A stretch of 64,000 bases of DNA from Salipaludibacillus keqinensis (GTDB lineage Bacteria; Bacillota; Bacilli; Bacillales; Salisediminibacteriaceae): contig NZ_PDOD01000001.1 of NCBI RefSeq assembly GCF_003226325.1, positions 496,001 to 560,000 on the forward strand. The letters run 5' to 3'. The position numbers and the translations under genes were made by a program. Below the pieces are notes generated by a model that saw only the letters and a program-made list of their open reading frames with translations, ran no database searches and was not told where the DNA came from. Below, piece after piece: positions 43,252-51,769 of this stretch (position 1 is the first letter of the stretch; every line of letters starts with the position of its first letter).

Positions 43252-43281
43252 TTGAGAGCGTTTTCAATATTGAATTATAAT
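43252..43281 (+). promoter_or_regulatory. Strong sigma-A promoter upstream of fhs
   Basis: TTGAGA at 43252-43257 and TATAAT at 43276-43281 have an 18-bp spacer (5/6 and 6/6). It would start a leader of about 260 nt before fhs. A perfect cre overlaps the -35 and spacer. Confidence 0.7.
43253..43266 (+). promoter_or_regulatory. Catabolite response element (cre) in the fhs leader promoter
   Basis: TGAGAGCGTTTTCA fits the CcpA consensus TGWNANCGNTNNCA at all fixed positions. Lying across the -35 and spacer, it should block transcription when CcpA is bound. Confidence 0.65.
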
Positions 43282-43466
43282 AAAGATGTCAGAAGGCAGG
43301 GTAATGTGTAATCGGATTTGCTCGTATTAACTGGGGCATTCATAACGAAGACATATATATCATCGAAGGAGACTTCACTTAATGCAAGCATTCAAGTATT
43401 GGTTGATAAGAAATAACATCTGATAGCTGTGAATTAGGCATCTATAAAAGAAGGAATTCCATATAA

Positions 43467-43480
43467 TTAAAGCGCTTTCT
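43467..43480 (+). promoter_or_regulatory. Second cre-like site close to fhs
   Basis: TTAAAGCGCTTTCT matches the same consensus at all but the outer G and final A and is nearly palindromic. It lies directly upstream of a possible promoter (TTCTAC at 43480, TAAAAT at 43503, 17-bp spacer). Confidence 0.5.
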
Positions 43481-43546
43481 TCTACAAAATCTAAAAAGAT
43501 GGTAAAATAATATTTGTGTGAAAATGAAGCAGAGGGAGTGGATTGG

Positions 43547-45229
43547 ATGGATCAGAAAGTCAAGTCAGACATTGACATTGCTCAAGCGGCCGAAATGATC
43601 AAAATGAAAGATATGGTAGAGAAACTTCAACTTCATGAGGAAGAGTGGGAACCATATGGGCACTATAAAGCCAAAATTTCTTTATCCGTGCTTGAACGAC
43701 TTAAGAATCAGAAAGAGGGAAAAGTGATTCTTGTCACAGCGATTAATCCAACTCCGGCAGGAGAGGGGAAATCAACAGTTACTGTGGGGCTTGGACAGGC
43801 ATTGAATAAAATCAATAAAAAAGCAATGATAGCCCTACGAGAGCCTTCTTTAGGTCCAACGATGGGATTGAAAGGTGGGGCTGCAGGAGGTGGCTATTCT
43901 CAAGTAGTACCTATGGAAGATATTAATCTTCATTTTACTGGAGACATCCATGCAATAACTACGGCACATAATGCATTAGCCGCCATGCTAGATAATCATG
44001 TTCATCGAGGCAATGAACTTAAAGTAGACGTTAGGCGAGTAACTTGGAAACGGGTATTGGATATGAATGACCGAGCGCTCCGTCAGGTAGTTGTGGGATT
44101 AGGTGGACCGTTACAAGGAGTTCCTCGTGAGTCAGGCTTCGACATCACTGTCGCATCAGAGATTATGGCGATTTTATGTTTAGCAACAAGCCTGAAAGAT
44201 CTTAAAGCACGTTTAGCGAAAATGGTTGTTGCTTACACAGCTGATGAAGAACCTATTACCGCTAAAGATCTAAAAGCAGAAGGTGCTCTAACTTTATTGC
44301 TTAAAGAAGCAATAAAGCCAAATTTAGTTCAGACGTTAGAGAATACCCCAGCCATTATCCATGGCGGTCCATTTGCAAATATAGCACATGGTTGTAATAG
44401 TGTTATTGCTACAAAAATGGCTTCAAAGTTAGCTGACTTTGTTGTTACCGAAGCAGGTTTTGGTGCTGATTTAGGGGCTGAAAAGTTCCTAGATATAAAG
44501 ACAAGAGCAGGGAATATTGATCCTAGTTTAGTCGTCATTGTTGCCACGATCAGAGCTCTTAAAATGCACGGCGGTGTTCCTAAAGATCAGCTGAAAGAAG
44601 AGAACGTGGAAGCGATGAAAAATGGACTGGCTAATTTAGAAAAACATGTAGAAACGATCCGAAACTTCGGATTACCACATGTTGTAGCAATTAACCGTTT
44701 TATTCACGATTCTGAAGAAGAAATTACCACACTCACGTCTTGGTGCGAACAGAAAGGAATAAACGTAGAACTTGCTGATGTCTGGGCTCAAGGAGGACAA
44801 GGGGGTAAAGCTTTAGCCGAACGAGTTATTCATGAAATAGACCATGGGGAAAGAAACTTTCAATATACGTATGAAATAGATTCGTCTATCGAAGAGAAAA
44901 TAAATAGAATTGCAAAGAACATCTATGGAGCTAAAGGAGTAGATTTTTCACCTCAAGCGAAGAAACAAATGGCCATATTTGAAAAGAATGGTTGGGGGGA
45001 TTTCCCAGTATGTATGGCTAAAACACAATATTCATTAACAGATGATCCTACTCGATTAGGACGACCAGAAGATTTTACTATTACAGTTAGAGAGTTAAAG
45101 CCTTCAGTTGGAGCGGGTTTCATTGTTGCATTGACGGGTAATGTGATGACTATGCCCGGGCTCCCTAAAGAACCGGCAGCTATGAAGATGGATGTAGATG
45201 AAAATGGTAAAGCATTAGGGTTATTTTAA
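43547..45229 (+). CDS. fhs: Formate--tetrahydrofolate ligase
   Basis: A 560-residue enzyme that makes 10-formyl-tetrahydrofolate from formate, ATP and tetrahydrofolate. The ATP-binding loop is [19 protein letters not shown] near residue 67; other signatures are [21 protein letters not shown] (in parts), FTGDIHAI and [15 protein letters not shown] 43547 follows AGAGGGAG; a GTG at 43514 would add eleven residues and has no ribosome-binding site. B. subtilis 168 lacks this gene. Two cre-like sites upstream suggest carbon control. Confidence 0.95.
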   Translation: MDQKVKSDIDIAQAAEMIKMKDMVEKLQLHEEEWEPYGHYKAKISLSVLERLKNQKEGKVILVTAINPTPAGEGKSTVTVGLGQALNKINKKAMIALREPSLGPTMGLKGGAAGGGYSQVVPMEDINLHFTGDIHAITTAHNALAAMLDNHVHRGNELKVDVRRVTWKRVLDMNDRALRQVVVGLGGPLQGVPRESGFDITVASEIMAILCLATSLKDLKARLAKMVVAYTADEEPITAKDLKAEGALTLLLKEAIKPNLVQTLENTPAIIHGGPFANIAHGCNSVIATKMASKLADFVVTEAGFGADLGAEKFLDIKTRAGNIDPSLVVIVATIRALKMHGGVPKDQLKEENVEAMKNGLANLEKHVETIRNFGLPHVVAINRFIHDSEEEITTLTSWCEQKGINVELADVWAQGGQGGKALAERVIHEIDHGERNFQYTYEIDSSIEEKINRIAKNIYGAKGVDFSPQAKKQMAIFEKNGWGDFPVCMAKTQYSLTDDPTRLGRPEDFTITVRELKPSVGAGFIVALTGNVMTMPGLPKEPAAMKMDVDENGKALGLF

Positions 45230-45269
45230 TTAATTTGAAAGACCCAAATCAAAGATAATTTATGACTAT

Positions 45270-45297
45270 ACAGGGGGATTATCTCCCTGTTTCTTTA
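45270..45297 (+). terminator. Terminator of fhs
   Basis: ACAGGG-GGA and TC-TCCCTGT form the stem around a short loop, followed by TTCTTT. Confidence 0.7.
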
Positions 45298-45377
45298 TTG
45301 TCATTTTAGAAATAATTAGTTATACTGAACGATACTATTTCCTAGTATAAAGTTGGAACAATTCGAAGGAGAAACAT

Positions 45378-46154
45378 ATGTCCACTTTAATGTTATTGCT
45401 ATTATTGCTGACTTTAGGATGCCTGATAGGGGTACTTCTTATAAATATTATGAGTCGTGAAGCAAAAGAACTTGTTGTGAAAGAAGAGACCATAAACCTC
45501 CCAATCGAGATAGATAAAAAAATGTTGTTATTTATTTCAGATATACATAAAAGAAAAATTAGCCAGTCGTTGCTGGATCAACTCCCTGCGATTGATTATG
45601 TCATTATTGGTGGAGACATTTGTGAGAAAGGAGTGAACCCGACTTTCCTCGAAGCAAATTTAGCCACTCTATCGTCATTGGGTAAAACGTTTTTTGTATG
45701 GGGAAATAATGACTATGAGTTCGGGGAAACTGAATTAAATGAATATTTAATGAAACACGGGATCATTTCATTAAATAACGAAGCTAAGATCATAGGAGTA
45801 GGGGCTAAAAGCTGGTCTATCGTTGGAGTAGAAGATTTAAGTTATGAACGTGCCAATGTTGATAAAGCTCTTGTGAATGCTCAAGGGCCTGTGATATTTG
45901 TTAGTCATAACCCTGAAATTGCTTATGAAATATTCACCAAGAATATAAATATTCAGGCAATCTTGTCGGGCCATACCCATGGGGGCCAAATTCGGTTAGG
46001 TCCACTAGCGATTGCAGAAAAAGGTGGTTGGACTATAAAAAACGGTATTAAGGTGTTAATTAGTAATGGATTTGGTACAACCAGACTTCCTTTAAGGTTC
46101 GGAGCTAAACCTGAAATGCATATAATTACGATTCAGGGTATCTCCAACGACTAG
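45378..46154 (+). CDS. ypbG: Membrane-anchored metallophosphoesterase YpbG
   Basis: A 258-residue calcineurin-like phosphoesterase with an N-terminal membrane helix (about residues 2-24). Metal-binding motifs are in order: SDIHK, GGDIC, WGNNDYEFG, VSHNP and GHTHGGQIRLGP. The catalytic domain faces the outside or lies at the membrane; substrate unknown. GAAGGAG precedes the ATG. It resembles B. subtilis ypbG by position before the mecB homolog. Confidence 0.88.
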   Translation: MSTLMLLLLLLTLGCLIGVLLINIMSREAKELVVKEETINLPIEIDKKMLLFISDIHKRKISQSLLDQLPAIDYVIIGGDICEKGVNPTFLEANLATLSSLGKTFFVWGNNDYEFGETELNEYLMKHGIISLNNEAKIIGVGAKSWSIVGVEDLSYERANVDKALVNAQGPVIFVSHNPEIAYEIFTKNINIQAILSGHTHGGQIRLGPLAIAEKGGWTIKNGIKVLISNGFGTTRLPLRFGAKPEMHIITIQGISND

Positions 46155-46155
46155 T

Positions 46156-46188
46156 TTGTACAACTATTGTATAAAATTTGCACAATTC
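46156..46188 (+). promoter_or_regulatory. Three phased 11-bp direct repeats, probable CarH-type operator
   Basis: TTGTACAACTA, TTGTATAAAAT and TTGCACAATTC follow each other without gaps, sharing TTGYAYAA. The architecture, three tandem 11-bp repeats across the -35, is that described for the Thermus CarH operator. It lies 110 bp upstream of the MerR-B12 gene. Confidence 0.72.
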
Positions 46189-46205
46189 CTATGATCGATT
46201 ATAAT
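46178..46205 (+). promoter_or_regulatory. Promoter of the MerR-B12 regulator gene
   Basis: TTGCAC at 46178-46183, inside the third operator repeat, and a perfect TATAAT at 46200-46205 have a 16-bp spacer. Repressor bound to the repeats would occlude the -35. Confidence 0.6.
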
Positions 46206-46297
46206 AAGAGTATAAGGTGACGTTCTTACCAATGGGGATGAAATGAAACTCATAGAACGTAAGCTGTTTATAAACATATAGAAGTAGGTGTACCGGT

Positions 46298-47200
46298 ATG
46301 AGCGATCACAATGGGAAGTATAATATTAAAGCTGTATCTAATATTCTTGGTATTCACCCAGGAACATTACGTGCATGGGAAAGAAGATATAAGATTATTG
46401 AACCTGTTAGAAATGATGCCGGTCACCGGCTATATACAGATGAGCAAATGAAAGTTCTGAAATGGATCATAGATAAAGTTGACCAAGGATTTACGATTGG
46501 ACAAGCTGTTGAACTATTAGATAAGCAAGACGTTCTTGAGGATATGAATCATGAAGCAATAAATAAAACTCAATTGGAAGCTTTTCAACAAGATTTGCTC
46601 CAATCATTATTGCAGTTTGATGAACATAAAGCGAACAGGTTGCTTGATCAAGCGTTTAATGTGTTTTCAATTGAGAAAGTTGTTATATCAGTTTTAGGTG
46701 GCATTCTTATAGATGTAGGAGATAAATGGGAAAGAAATGAAATTTCAATTGCACACGAGCACTATGTAACATCTTATCTCAGAACAAAAATAGGCATGGT
46801 GTTTCATCAATTACCTGTGAATTCGCTCCTTCCTAAAGTAGTTTGTGTGTGTGGTCCGAACGAACAACATGAAATAGGGCTGCTCATCTTTACTTTCTTC
46901 CTCCGAAGAAGAGGGTATGAAACGATTTATTTGGGATCTGGTATTCCTGAGAAAGATATTTGTCTAGTAGTAGAAGAAACGATGCCTAAGTTAATTGTCA
47001 TCTCTTGTACAATCGTGGATCATTTATCAGATACGCTCAGGGTAGCAAATCAATTAACAGAAAACTTCTCAGAATTAAAAGTTGGGATTGGCGGACATGC
47101 TGTAAATAACTTGTCTCAGTCTGGTCACGCTATTTATAAACCATATCTCATAGGTCATACGGAAGAGCAGTGGCTGCAGTGGTTGAAATCAAATTTATAA
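46298..47200 (+). CDS. MerR-family regulator with B12-binding domain (CarH/LitR-like)
   Basis: A 300-residue protein: MerR helix-turn-helix (residues 8-75, HPGTLRAWERRYKI), a helical-bundle B12-cap domain (about 95-175) and a Rossmann B12-binding domain (about 180-298). The cap has the Trp-x9-Glu-His motif (W144, E154, H155) that shields adenosylcobalamin in CarH, and the Rossmann part has E-x-H-x-x-G (E189, H191, G194), whose His is the lower cobalt ligand. The residue after the Trp is Glu145, where Thermus CarH has the His that caps cobalt after illumination. Predicted role: dark-state repressor released by light. Only its own promoter is an evident target here. Confidence 0.87.
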   Translation: MSDHNGKYNIKAVSNILGIHPGTLRAWERRYKIIEPVRNDAGHRLYTDEQMKVLKWIIDKVDQGFTIGQAVELLDKQDVLEDMNHEAINKTQLEAFQQDLLQSLLQFDEHKANRLLDQAFNVFSIEKVVISVLGGILIDVGDKWERNEISIAHEHYVTSYLRTKIGMVFHQLPVNSLLPKVVCVCGPNEQHEIGLLIFTFFLRRRGYETIYLGSGIPEKDICLVVEETMPKLIVISCTIVDHLSDTLRVANQLTENFSELKVGIGGHAVNNLSQSGHAIYKPYLIGHTEEQWLQWLKSNL

Positions 47201-47326
47201 TCTTTCTGAAATTAGGCAGGTTAGCGAACCTTTTAAGTGGATCAAACATATTTTAGATTAACTAAGTCATTGTGAAAGAGGATATCTAAGGATAAGTTCA
47301 ATGACACGAATAGGGGAGGAATGTTC

Positions 47327-47908
47327 ATGCGCCTCGAAAGACTAGCTTACGATAAGATGAAAATATTTTTAACTTACGATGATTTAGAAGAAAGAGGGAT
47401 TTCAACAGATACAACGTGGACGGATGTCCCTGTCATAGATGATATGTTTCAAGAAATGATTGCTGAGGCAAGTGTGGAATTGAATTTCAATGCAGATGGA
47501 CCGGTTGTTGTAGAGGTCTTTTCCATACCTGCTCAAGGTGTCGTAGTCATAGTAACGAAAACGGAAGAAGACTATGAGGATCTTGAAGAGCCTGTACTCG
47601 AATGGCAACTTCATTCTTCTCCAAACGAGCCATTGGTATTTCAATTCGAAAATATAGAACATGTGATCCAAATGGCAAAAGCTGTTCACAGACAGCATGT
47701 TTATGGAGGAAGCCTGTATGCTTATGACGGATCATATTATTTACATCTGGAAGAAGAAGATATCACTCACTTAAAAAAAACCACATTAGTATCTATTATT
47801 AAAGAATTTGGTCATAAATCAAATAAGACAATCTTCAGTATTAAAGAATATGGTAAAGAGGTTGTTGGATCAAACGCGATAGAGAAAATGTACGAATCCT
47901 TTTGTTAA
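47327..47908 (+). CDS. mecB: Adaptor protein MecB (YpbH), MecA family
   Basis: A 193-residue ClpC adaptor of the MecA/YpbH family. The N-terminal substrate-binding part is MRLERLAYDKMKIFLTYDDL, followed by an acidic linker and the C-terminal ClpC-binding domain (FENIEHVIQMAKAV, GGSLYAYDGSYYLHL). The position before gudB fits YpbH rather than MecA. ATG 47327 has GGGGAGG 7 bp upstream; an ATG at 47321 abuts that site. A terminator overlaps the stop codon region. Confidence 0.92.
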   Translation: MRLERLAYDKMKIFLTYDDLEERGISTDTTWTDVPVIDDMFQEMIAEASVELNFNADGPVVVEVFSIPAQGVVVIVTKTEEDYEDLEEPVLEWQLHSSPNEPLVFQFENIEHVIQMAKAVHRQHVYGGSLYAYDGSYYLHLEEEDITHLKKTTLVSIIKEFGHKSNKTIFSIKEYGKEVVGSNAIEKMYESFC

Positions 47909-47939
47909 GAGGTCAATGATAGCACATTGGCTTCTTTTT
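47907..47939 (+). terminator. Terminator of mecB with alternative pairing partner
   Basis: AAGAGGTCAATG pairs with CATTGGCTTCTT over 12 bp (two G-U) around a 6-nt loop, followed by TTTTC. The 5' arm can also pair perfectly over 9 bp with ATTGACCTC at 47951-47959, which would break this terminator. Confidence 0.75.
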
Positions 47940-48117
47940 CATGTATTTTGATTGACCTCATTCCTAAGGTTATAATTGGGAGAAGGAACAAATAAAATTA
48001 TGTTGGAAATCTCTAAAGAACAGTGGAAAAAATGTATCAACTTCTTTATAGTTATAAGGAGAAGGATCCTATTAATAATTAACAGTGACTATAGACATTT
48101 GACCAGGGGTGAAACCA

Positions 48118-49413
48118 ATGGAAGGTAGCGAGAAGGTAGATACTAAGAAGAATATTGTCCAGTCTAAAGCTAAATCGAAGCAAGATGTCCTGCAATCAAC
48201 TCAAACCGTGATTCACAAAGCATTAGGAAAGCTGGGTTATTCGGACGAGGTATACGAATTATTGAAAGAACCTTTAAGAATGATGACTGTTCGCATTCCT
48301 GTTAAGATGGACGATGGTTCGACTAAGATTTTTACTGGGTACCGTGCTCAGCATAATGATGCTGTAGGACCCACAAAAGGGGGAGTCCGTTTTCACCCAA
48401 ATGTTTCAGAAACAGAAGTGAAAGCGCTATCAATTTGGATGAGTCTTAAAGCAGGGATAGTAGATCTTCCCTATGGTGGAGGAAAAGGCGGAATTGTGTG
48501 TGATCCTCGGGAAATGTCTTTTCCTGAAATAGAACGGTTGAGCCGAGGATATGTCCGGGCTATCAGCCAAATTGTCGGACCTACAAAAGATATACCTGCT
48601 CCGGACGTATTTACGAACTCACAAATTATGGCTTGGATGATGGACGAATATAGCCGAATGAAGGAGTTTGACTCGCCAGGATTTATTACCGGAAAGCCTT
48701 TAGTATTAGGAGGTTCTCACGGCAGAGAATCAGCTACTGCAAAAGGCGTGACAATCTGTATTCGGGAAGCAGCAAAAAAGAAAGGAATTAATCTTGAAGG
48801 AGCAAGGATTGTTATCCAAGGTTTCGGTAATGCAGGGAGCTTCTTAGCGAAATTCATGTTTGATGCTGGAGCAAAAGTTGTCGGTATATCTGATGTGTAT
48901 GGCGGGTTACATGACCCAGAAGGCCTTGATATCGACTATCTACTCGACCGACGGGATAGTTTTGGAACGGTATCTAAATTATTTAAAGATACGATATCAA
49001 ATGAAGAATTACTAGAACTAGAATGCGATATTCTCGTACCGGCGGCGATAGAAAATCAGATTACCGAACATAATTGCGATAAAGTAAAAGCTGGGATTAT
49101 TGTTGAAGCAGCAAATGGCCCAACGACGATAGAAGCGACTAAAATGTTAAGTGATCGTGGCGTTCTTTTAGTTCCAGATGTATTAGCTAGTGCTGGTGGA
49201 GTAACCGTATCGTATTTCGAATGGGTACAAAATAATCAGGGGTTTTATTGGGAAGAAGAGGAAGTAGAGAAGAAACTGGAAAAAGTAATGGTAACTGCCT
49301 TTGATAATGTCTATCGTGTAGCTACAACACGGAATGTGGACATGCGATTAGCTTCTTACATGGTTGGTGTAAGGAAAATGGCTGAGGCTAGTAGGTTCCG
49401 AGGCTGGATTTAA
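48118..49413 (+). CDS. gudB: NAD-specific glutamate dehydrogenase
   Basis: A 431-residue hexameric-type glutamate dehydrogenase that deaminates glutamate to 2-oxoglutarate. Motifs: GGVRFHPNVSETEVKALSIWM in parts, the catalytic Lys in LPYGGGKGGI, PAPDVFTN and the NAD-binding IVIQGFGNAGSFLA. The frame is continuous, with no tandem duplication of the kind that inactivates gudB in laboratory B. subtilis. ATG 48118 is preceded by AGGGGTGA; the in-frame GTG at 48109 is part of that site. It follows mecB as in Bacillus. Confidence 0.96.
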   Translation: MEGSEKVDTKKNIVQSKAKSKQDVLQSTQTVIHKALGKLGYSDEVYELLKEPLRMMTVRIPVKMDDGSTKIFTGYRAQHNDAVGPTKGGVRFHPNVSETEVKALSIWMSLKAGIVDLPYGGGKGGIVCDPREMSFPEIERLSRGYVRAISQIVGPTKDIPAPDVFTNSQIMAWMMDEYSRMKEFDSPGFITGKPLVLGGSHGRESATAKGVTICIREAAKKKGINLEGARIVIQGFGNAGSFLAKFMFDAGAKVVGISDVYGGLHDPEGLDIDYLLDRRDSFGTVSKLFKDTISNEELLELECDILVPAAIENQITEHNCDKVKAGIIVEAANGPTTIEATKMLSDRGVLLVPDVLASAGGVTVSYFEWVQNNQGFYWEEEEVEKKLEKVMVTAFDNVYRVATTRNVDMRLASYMVGVRKMAEASRFRGWI

Positions 49414-49447
49414 TCAGAATATCGAGTTAAGATAAGAATATAATTTG

Positions 49448-49479
49448 AATCCCTTTATTTCCTTAAAGGGGTTCTTTTT
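49448..49479 (+). terminator. Terminator of gudB
   Basis: AATCCCTTTA pairs with TAAAGGGGTT (one mismatch) around a 6-nt loop, followed by CTTTTTG. Confidence 0.82.
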
Positions 49480-49503
49480 GATTCTTTGAGCGAGGTGGAA
49501 AGC

Positions 49504-50478
49504 ATGCATAAGGAAGAAATTATTATTGTGGGAGCTGGCCCATGCGGTCTGTCAGCCGCCATTGAACTGCAAAAAAAAGGATACGATCCTTTGATCATCG
49601 AAAGAGGAAATATTGTACATTCTTTATATAAATACCCGACTCATCAACAGTTTTTTAGTTCTAGTGAGAAACTCTCAATCGGAAATATTCCTTTCTATAG
49701 TACAGAAAGAAAGCCTAAAAGAAATGAAGCGCTAGTCTATTACAGACAAGTAGTAAAGCAAAACCAATTACGGATCCAGGCGTTTGAAGAAGTAATTCAA
49801 GTTGACAGCTTGTCTAACGATTCTTTTCATGTTCATACAGTCAAGCAACCAGATGAACCAATTGACTATGAAGCGAAACATATCGTTATCGCAACTGGAT
49901 ATTATGATTCACCAAATTATATGGGTATAAAGGGAGAACATTTGCCCCATGTCTATCACTATTTTCATGAAGCCCATTCGTTTTTTGATCAAGAAGTAGC
50001 AGTCATCGGGGGAAAGAACTCAGCCATAGATGCTGCTCTTGAATTAGATAAAGCCGGAGCTAAAGTCACCGTTTATTACCGAGGAGAGGATTATTCTTCC
50101 AGCATAAAGCCATGGATTCTGCCTGAGTTCGACGGTTTAGTAAGAAATGGGGCGATTCAAATGCACTTTGAGACAAGCATTGAAGAAATTACTCCTAAAC
50201 AAGTGATCGTGAGAAAACAAGGTGAAGTTCACTCATATCCTGCCCGATTTGTTTTTGCCATGACAGGTTATCACCCAGATCACTCATTTATTAAAGGCAT
50301 GGGAGTTGAGGTAGATGACGAAACAGGTCGTCCCTTTTTCAATGATGAAACAATGGAAACAAATGTGAAAAACATTTTTATTGCTGGGGTCATTGCTGCA
50401 GGGAATAATGCAAATGAAATCTTTATTGAAAACGGCCGATGGCATGGCAAGTTAATCGCTGATTATATTGATAAATAA
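49504..50478 (+). CDS. ypdA: YpdA-family flavoprotein, probable bacillithiol disulfide reductase
   Basis: A 324-residue FAD/NAD(P)H oxidoreductase. It has the FAD fold IIIVGAGPCGLSAAIELQ at the N-terminus, the second dinucleotide fold VAVIGGKNSAIDAALEL near residue 162 and the ATG motif VFAMTGYHPD. There is no thioredoxin-reductase CxxC. YpdA enzymes reduce oxidised bacillithiol in Firmicutes. ATG 49504 follows GAGGTGG; a start 18 bp upstream would precede that site. It is a single gene between two terminators. Confidence 0.9.
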   Translation: MHKEEIIIVGAGPCGLSAAIELQKKGYDPLIIERGNIVHSLYKYPTHQQFFSSSEKLSIGNIPFYSTERKPKRNEALVYYRQVVKQNQLRIQAFEEVIQVDSLSNDSFHVHTVKQPDEPIDYEAKHIVIATGYYDSPNYMGIKGEHLPHVYHYFHEAHSFFDQEVAVIGGKNSAIDAALELDKAGAKVTVYYRGEDYSSSIKPWILPEFDGLVRNGAIQMHFETSIEEITPKQVIVRKQGEVHSYPARFVFAMTGYHPDHSFIKGMGVEVDDETGRPFFNDETMETNVKNIFIAGVIAAGNNANEIFIENGRWHGKLIADYIDK

Positions 50479-50630
50479 ACTTCATTTTTTGTTACTCTTC
50501 GACAAAAGATGTAAGTAGACTTTTCATTACCATGTCGTTTTGGTAGATCGTCAACTGCAAGCGAGTCCTAGAAGGGTCACCCCCAATTGTTTTGTACGAT
50601 CGCTCAGACTCATCCTAAGTAAGGAATCAT

Positions 50631-50669
50631 AAAAAGAACCGGATTTTTAATTAAAGTCCGGTTCTTTTT
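50631..50669. terminator. Bidirectional terminator between ypdA and ansA
   Basis: AAAAAGAACCGGA pairs perfectly with TCCGGTTCTTTTT around a 13-nt AT-rich loop. Confidence 0.9.
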
Positions 50670-50680
50670 AAACATTTACG

Positions 50681-51649
50681 CTACTGTTGAAATATTGGTT
50701 TCAAACGAGATAGATCCGTTGTCTTCTCAAGAGCCACCATTAACTTTATTCTAGCTTTTTGACCATTTAAACCATTAGTGAAGATCACACCTAAGTCTTT
50801 TAATTGCTTACCTCCACCGTCGTATCCGTATATATCTTGAACGATTCCATTGAAACACCTTGAAACAAGAACGACAGGAATGCCTTTTTTAACTAGTCTT
50901 TTTATTGGTTCTACGGTTTCAGGAGGCATGTTTCCCTGACCTAGTGCTTCAATAACTAACCCGTCCAACTGAATGTGACACAGAGCATCAAGAATTTCTC
51001 TTTCCATACCTGCTACCGCTTTGATAAGAAGGACTTTCTTTGATAAAGTGTCTATATTAAATGTTTCGTTAACGGTGGGGGAGTGGTGAAAGTGAACGCC
51101 CCTTTTTGTTACGATACCGATTGGTCCATATTGAGGACTTTGAAAAGTTGCTATATTACTCGTATGTGTTTTCGTTGCATTTTTCGCAGTATGAATTTCA
51201 TCGTTTAATACGACTAAAACCCCTTTGTCTCCAGCATCCTCGCTCATAGCAGTGCGAATGGATGAAAGTAAATTATGAGGACCATCAGAACCCAATTCAT
51301 TACTTGAACGCATGGCACCAGTAATGACTACAGGACATGAATGCTTTAATATTAGATCTAATAAATAGCCAGTTTCTTCTAAGGTATCTGTTCCGTGAGT
51401 GACAACAACTCCGTCAAATTTGTGGTCGGAAACCCTTTTATCAATTCTTCTTGCTAAAGAAACCATATGATCTATTGTCATATGAGGAGAGGGAAGATTA
51501 AGGAAATCTTCGATAGAAATTTCTACATCCTCCAAATTTGTTAATAATTGATGTAAAGGATTTTCCAAGTTTGGTTTGACTTCGCCAGTTTGCTTATCTT
51601 CACTCATAGCAATAGTACCGCCGGTATGTATGATCAGAATCTTTTTCAT
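50681..51649 (-). CDS. ansA: L-asparaginase
   Basis: A 322-residue type I (cytoplasmic) asparaginase. The first active-site Thr is in IIHTGGTIAM and the second Thr-Asp pair in VVTHGTDTLEETG; GAMRSSNELGSDGPHNL follows. There is no signal peptide. AGGAGGG precedes the ATG. It is divergent from prsW and ends at a shared terminator. Confidence 0.94.
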   Translation of the reverse strand: MKKILIIHTGGTIAMSEDKQTGEVKPNLENPLHQLLTNLEDVEISIEDFLNLPSPHMTIDHMVSLARRIDKRVSDHKFDGVVVTHGTDTLEETGYLLDLILKHSCPVVITGAMRSSNELGSDGPHNLLSSIRTAMSEDAGDKGVLVVLNDEIHTAKNATKTHTSNIATFQSPQYGPIGIVTKRGVHFHHSPTVNETFNIDTLSKKVLLIKAVAGMEREILDALCHIQLDGLVIEALGQGNMPPETVEPIKRLVKKGIPVVLVSRCFNGIVQDIYGYDGGGKQLKDLGVIFTNGLNGQKARIKLMVALEKTTDLSRLKPIFQQ

Positions 51650-51769
51650 CTTATCCCTCCTGGACCGTATTTTTTAATAGTTGAGTAAATGGCTGGTGAT
51701 TATTTAGAAGCTTCTGTTCGTTTGTTCGGATTGTTTTATCATTATAGAAGCTACGGAAAGGAAAAAACT

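Noticed and set aside
43382-43423. 13-codon frame with AAGGAG upstream in the fhs leader
   Set aside because: Too short to judge. The ribosome-binding-like sequence may be chance in an AT-rich leader. Not listed as a gene.
43282-43546. Tetrahydrofolate riboswitch upstream of fhs
   Set aside because: The conserved THF aptamer blocks that I know are not present in this leader.
48118-49413. Inactivating tandem duplication in gudB as in laboratory B. subtilis
   Set aside because: The frame is intact and no tandem 9-bp duplication was seen in the coding sequence.
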